From Hydromonas duriensis (lineage in GTDB: Bacteria > Pseudomonadota > Gammaproteobacteria > Burkholderiales > Burkholderiaceae), in the NCBI RefSeq assembly GCF_004363775.1, contig NZ_SNZE01000022.1, positions 1 to 32,456 of the forward strand: 32,456 bases of DNA. The letters are read 5' to 3'. Position numbers and translations under genes: made by a program. Shown piece by piece: positions 32,394-32,456 of this stretch. Below the pieces are notes generated by a model that worked only from the letters and a program-made list of their open reading frames with translations, made no database searches and was not told the DNA's origin. The first letter of the stretch is position 1. Each line of letters starts with the position of its first letter.

Positions 32394-32456
32394 GGGTCTT
32401 TAGCTCAGTTGGTTAGAGCACTGTGTTGATAACGCAGGGGTCGATGGTTCGAGTCC
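32394..32456 (+). tRNA. tRNA-Ile(GAT), 3' end cut by window
   Basis: Begins GGGTCTTTAGCTCAGTTGG. The D arm is followed by anticodon stem CTGTG/CGCAG around loop TTGATAA (anticodon GAT), then the T-loop TTCGAGT. About 14 nt of the 3' end lie outside the window. tRNA-Ile(GAT) is usually found in rRNA operon spacers. Confidence 0.93.

Noticed and set aside
1-32456. CRISPR array or integrase
   Set aside because: No regularly spaced repeats and no recombinase-like frame were seen on either strand.
1-32456. DNA uptake sequences of Neisseria or Pasteurellaceae type
   Set aside because: Neither GCCGTCTGAA nor AAGTGCGGT was noticed when reading the sequence, so they give no host clue.

Overview
The window is the structural, lysis and cargo part of a large contractile-tailed (myovirus-type) phage or prophage, probably related to the P1 group. 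It ends on the right in sequence that looks chromosomal: an rRNA-type promoter and a partial tRNA-Ile(GAT). The P1 comparison rests on three things. There is a long operon of DarA/DarB-like 'defence against restriction' proteins, including a single 2283-residue methyltransferase-helicase. The major capsid gene lies just downstream of it. The tail set (sheath, tube, gp25-like, J-like) is that of a contractile tail. The host looks like a medium-GC gammaproteobacterium; I cannot name the genus.

Layout, all protein genes on the + strand. Positions 1-10781 hold a tightly coupled operon: a DarA-like protein, a polyvalent protein with a zincin HELGH motif, a small unknown, the giant DarB-like protein and another small unknown, closed by a strong terminator at 10886-10916. 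Positions 11061-18971 hold the head-tail genes: capsid, a small linker protein, sheath, an EF-hand protein with a basic tail, tube-like proteins, and a tail-assembly-chaperone-like pair in overlapping frames that may use +1/-2 frameshifting. Positions 19417-22371 hold an AT-richer three-gene cassette that reads as an ABC-three-component (ABC-3C) conflict/defence system: a restriction-endonuclease-like effector, a small middle component and a DUF2326-type ATPase. It sits in the structural operon between the chaperone and portal genes. Positions 22511-29599 resume virion genes: portal, protease/scaffold-like protein, gp25-like and J-like wedge proteins, a tail protein I-like protein, a tail fibre and its assembly-type partner. 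Positions 29627-31624 are a lysis cassette: two small membrane proteins, an exported lytic transglycosylase, and Rz/Rz1 spanins with partly overlapping genes.

After the lysis genes come a truncated DUF4184-like gene, a hairpin plus rho-independent terminator, and then the rRNA-type promoter and tRNA.

The likely logic is as follows. The Dar-like proteins would be packaged in the head and would protect incoming DNA from restriction. The head, tail and lysis genes would be expressed late. The ABC-3C cassette has its own candidate promoter and is best read as a 'moron' that protects the lysogen from other invaders. The most noteworthy points are the position and junction repeats of the ABC-3C cassette, the possible frameshift in the chaperone pair, and the zincin inside the antirestriction operon.
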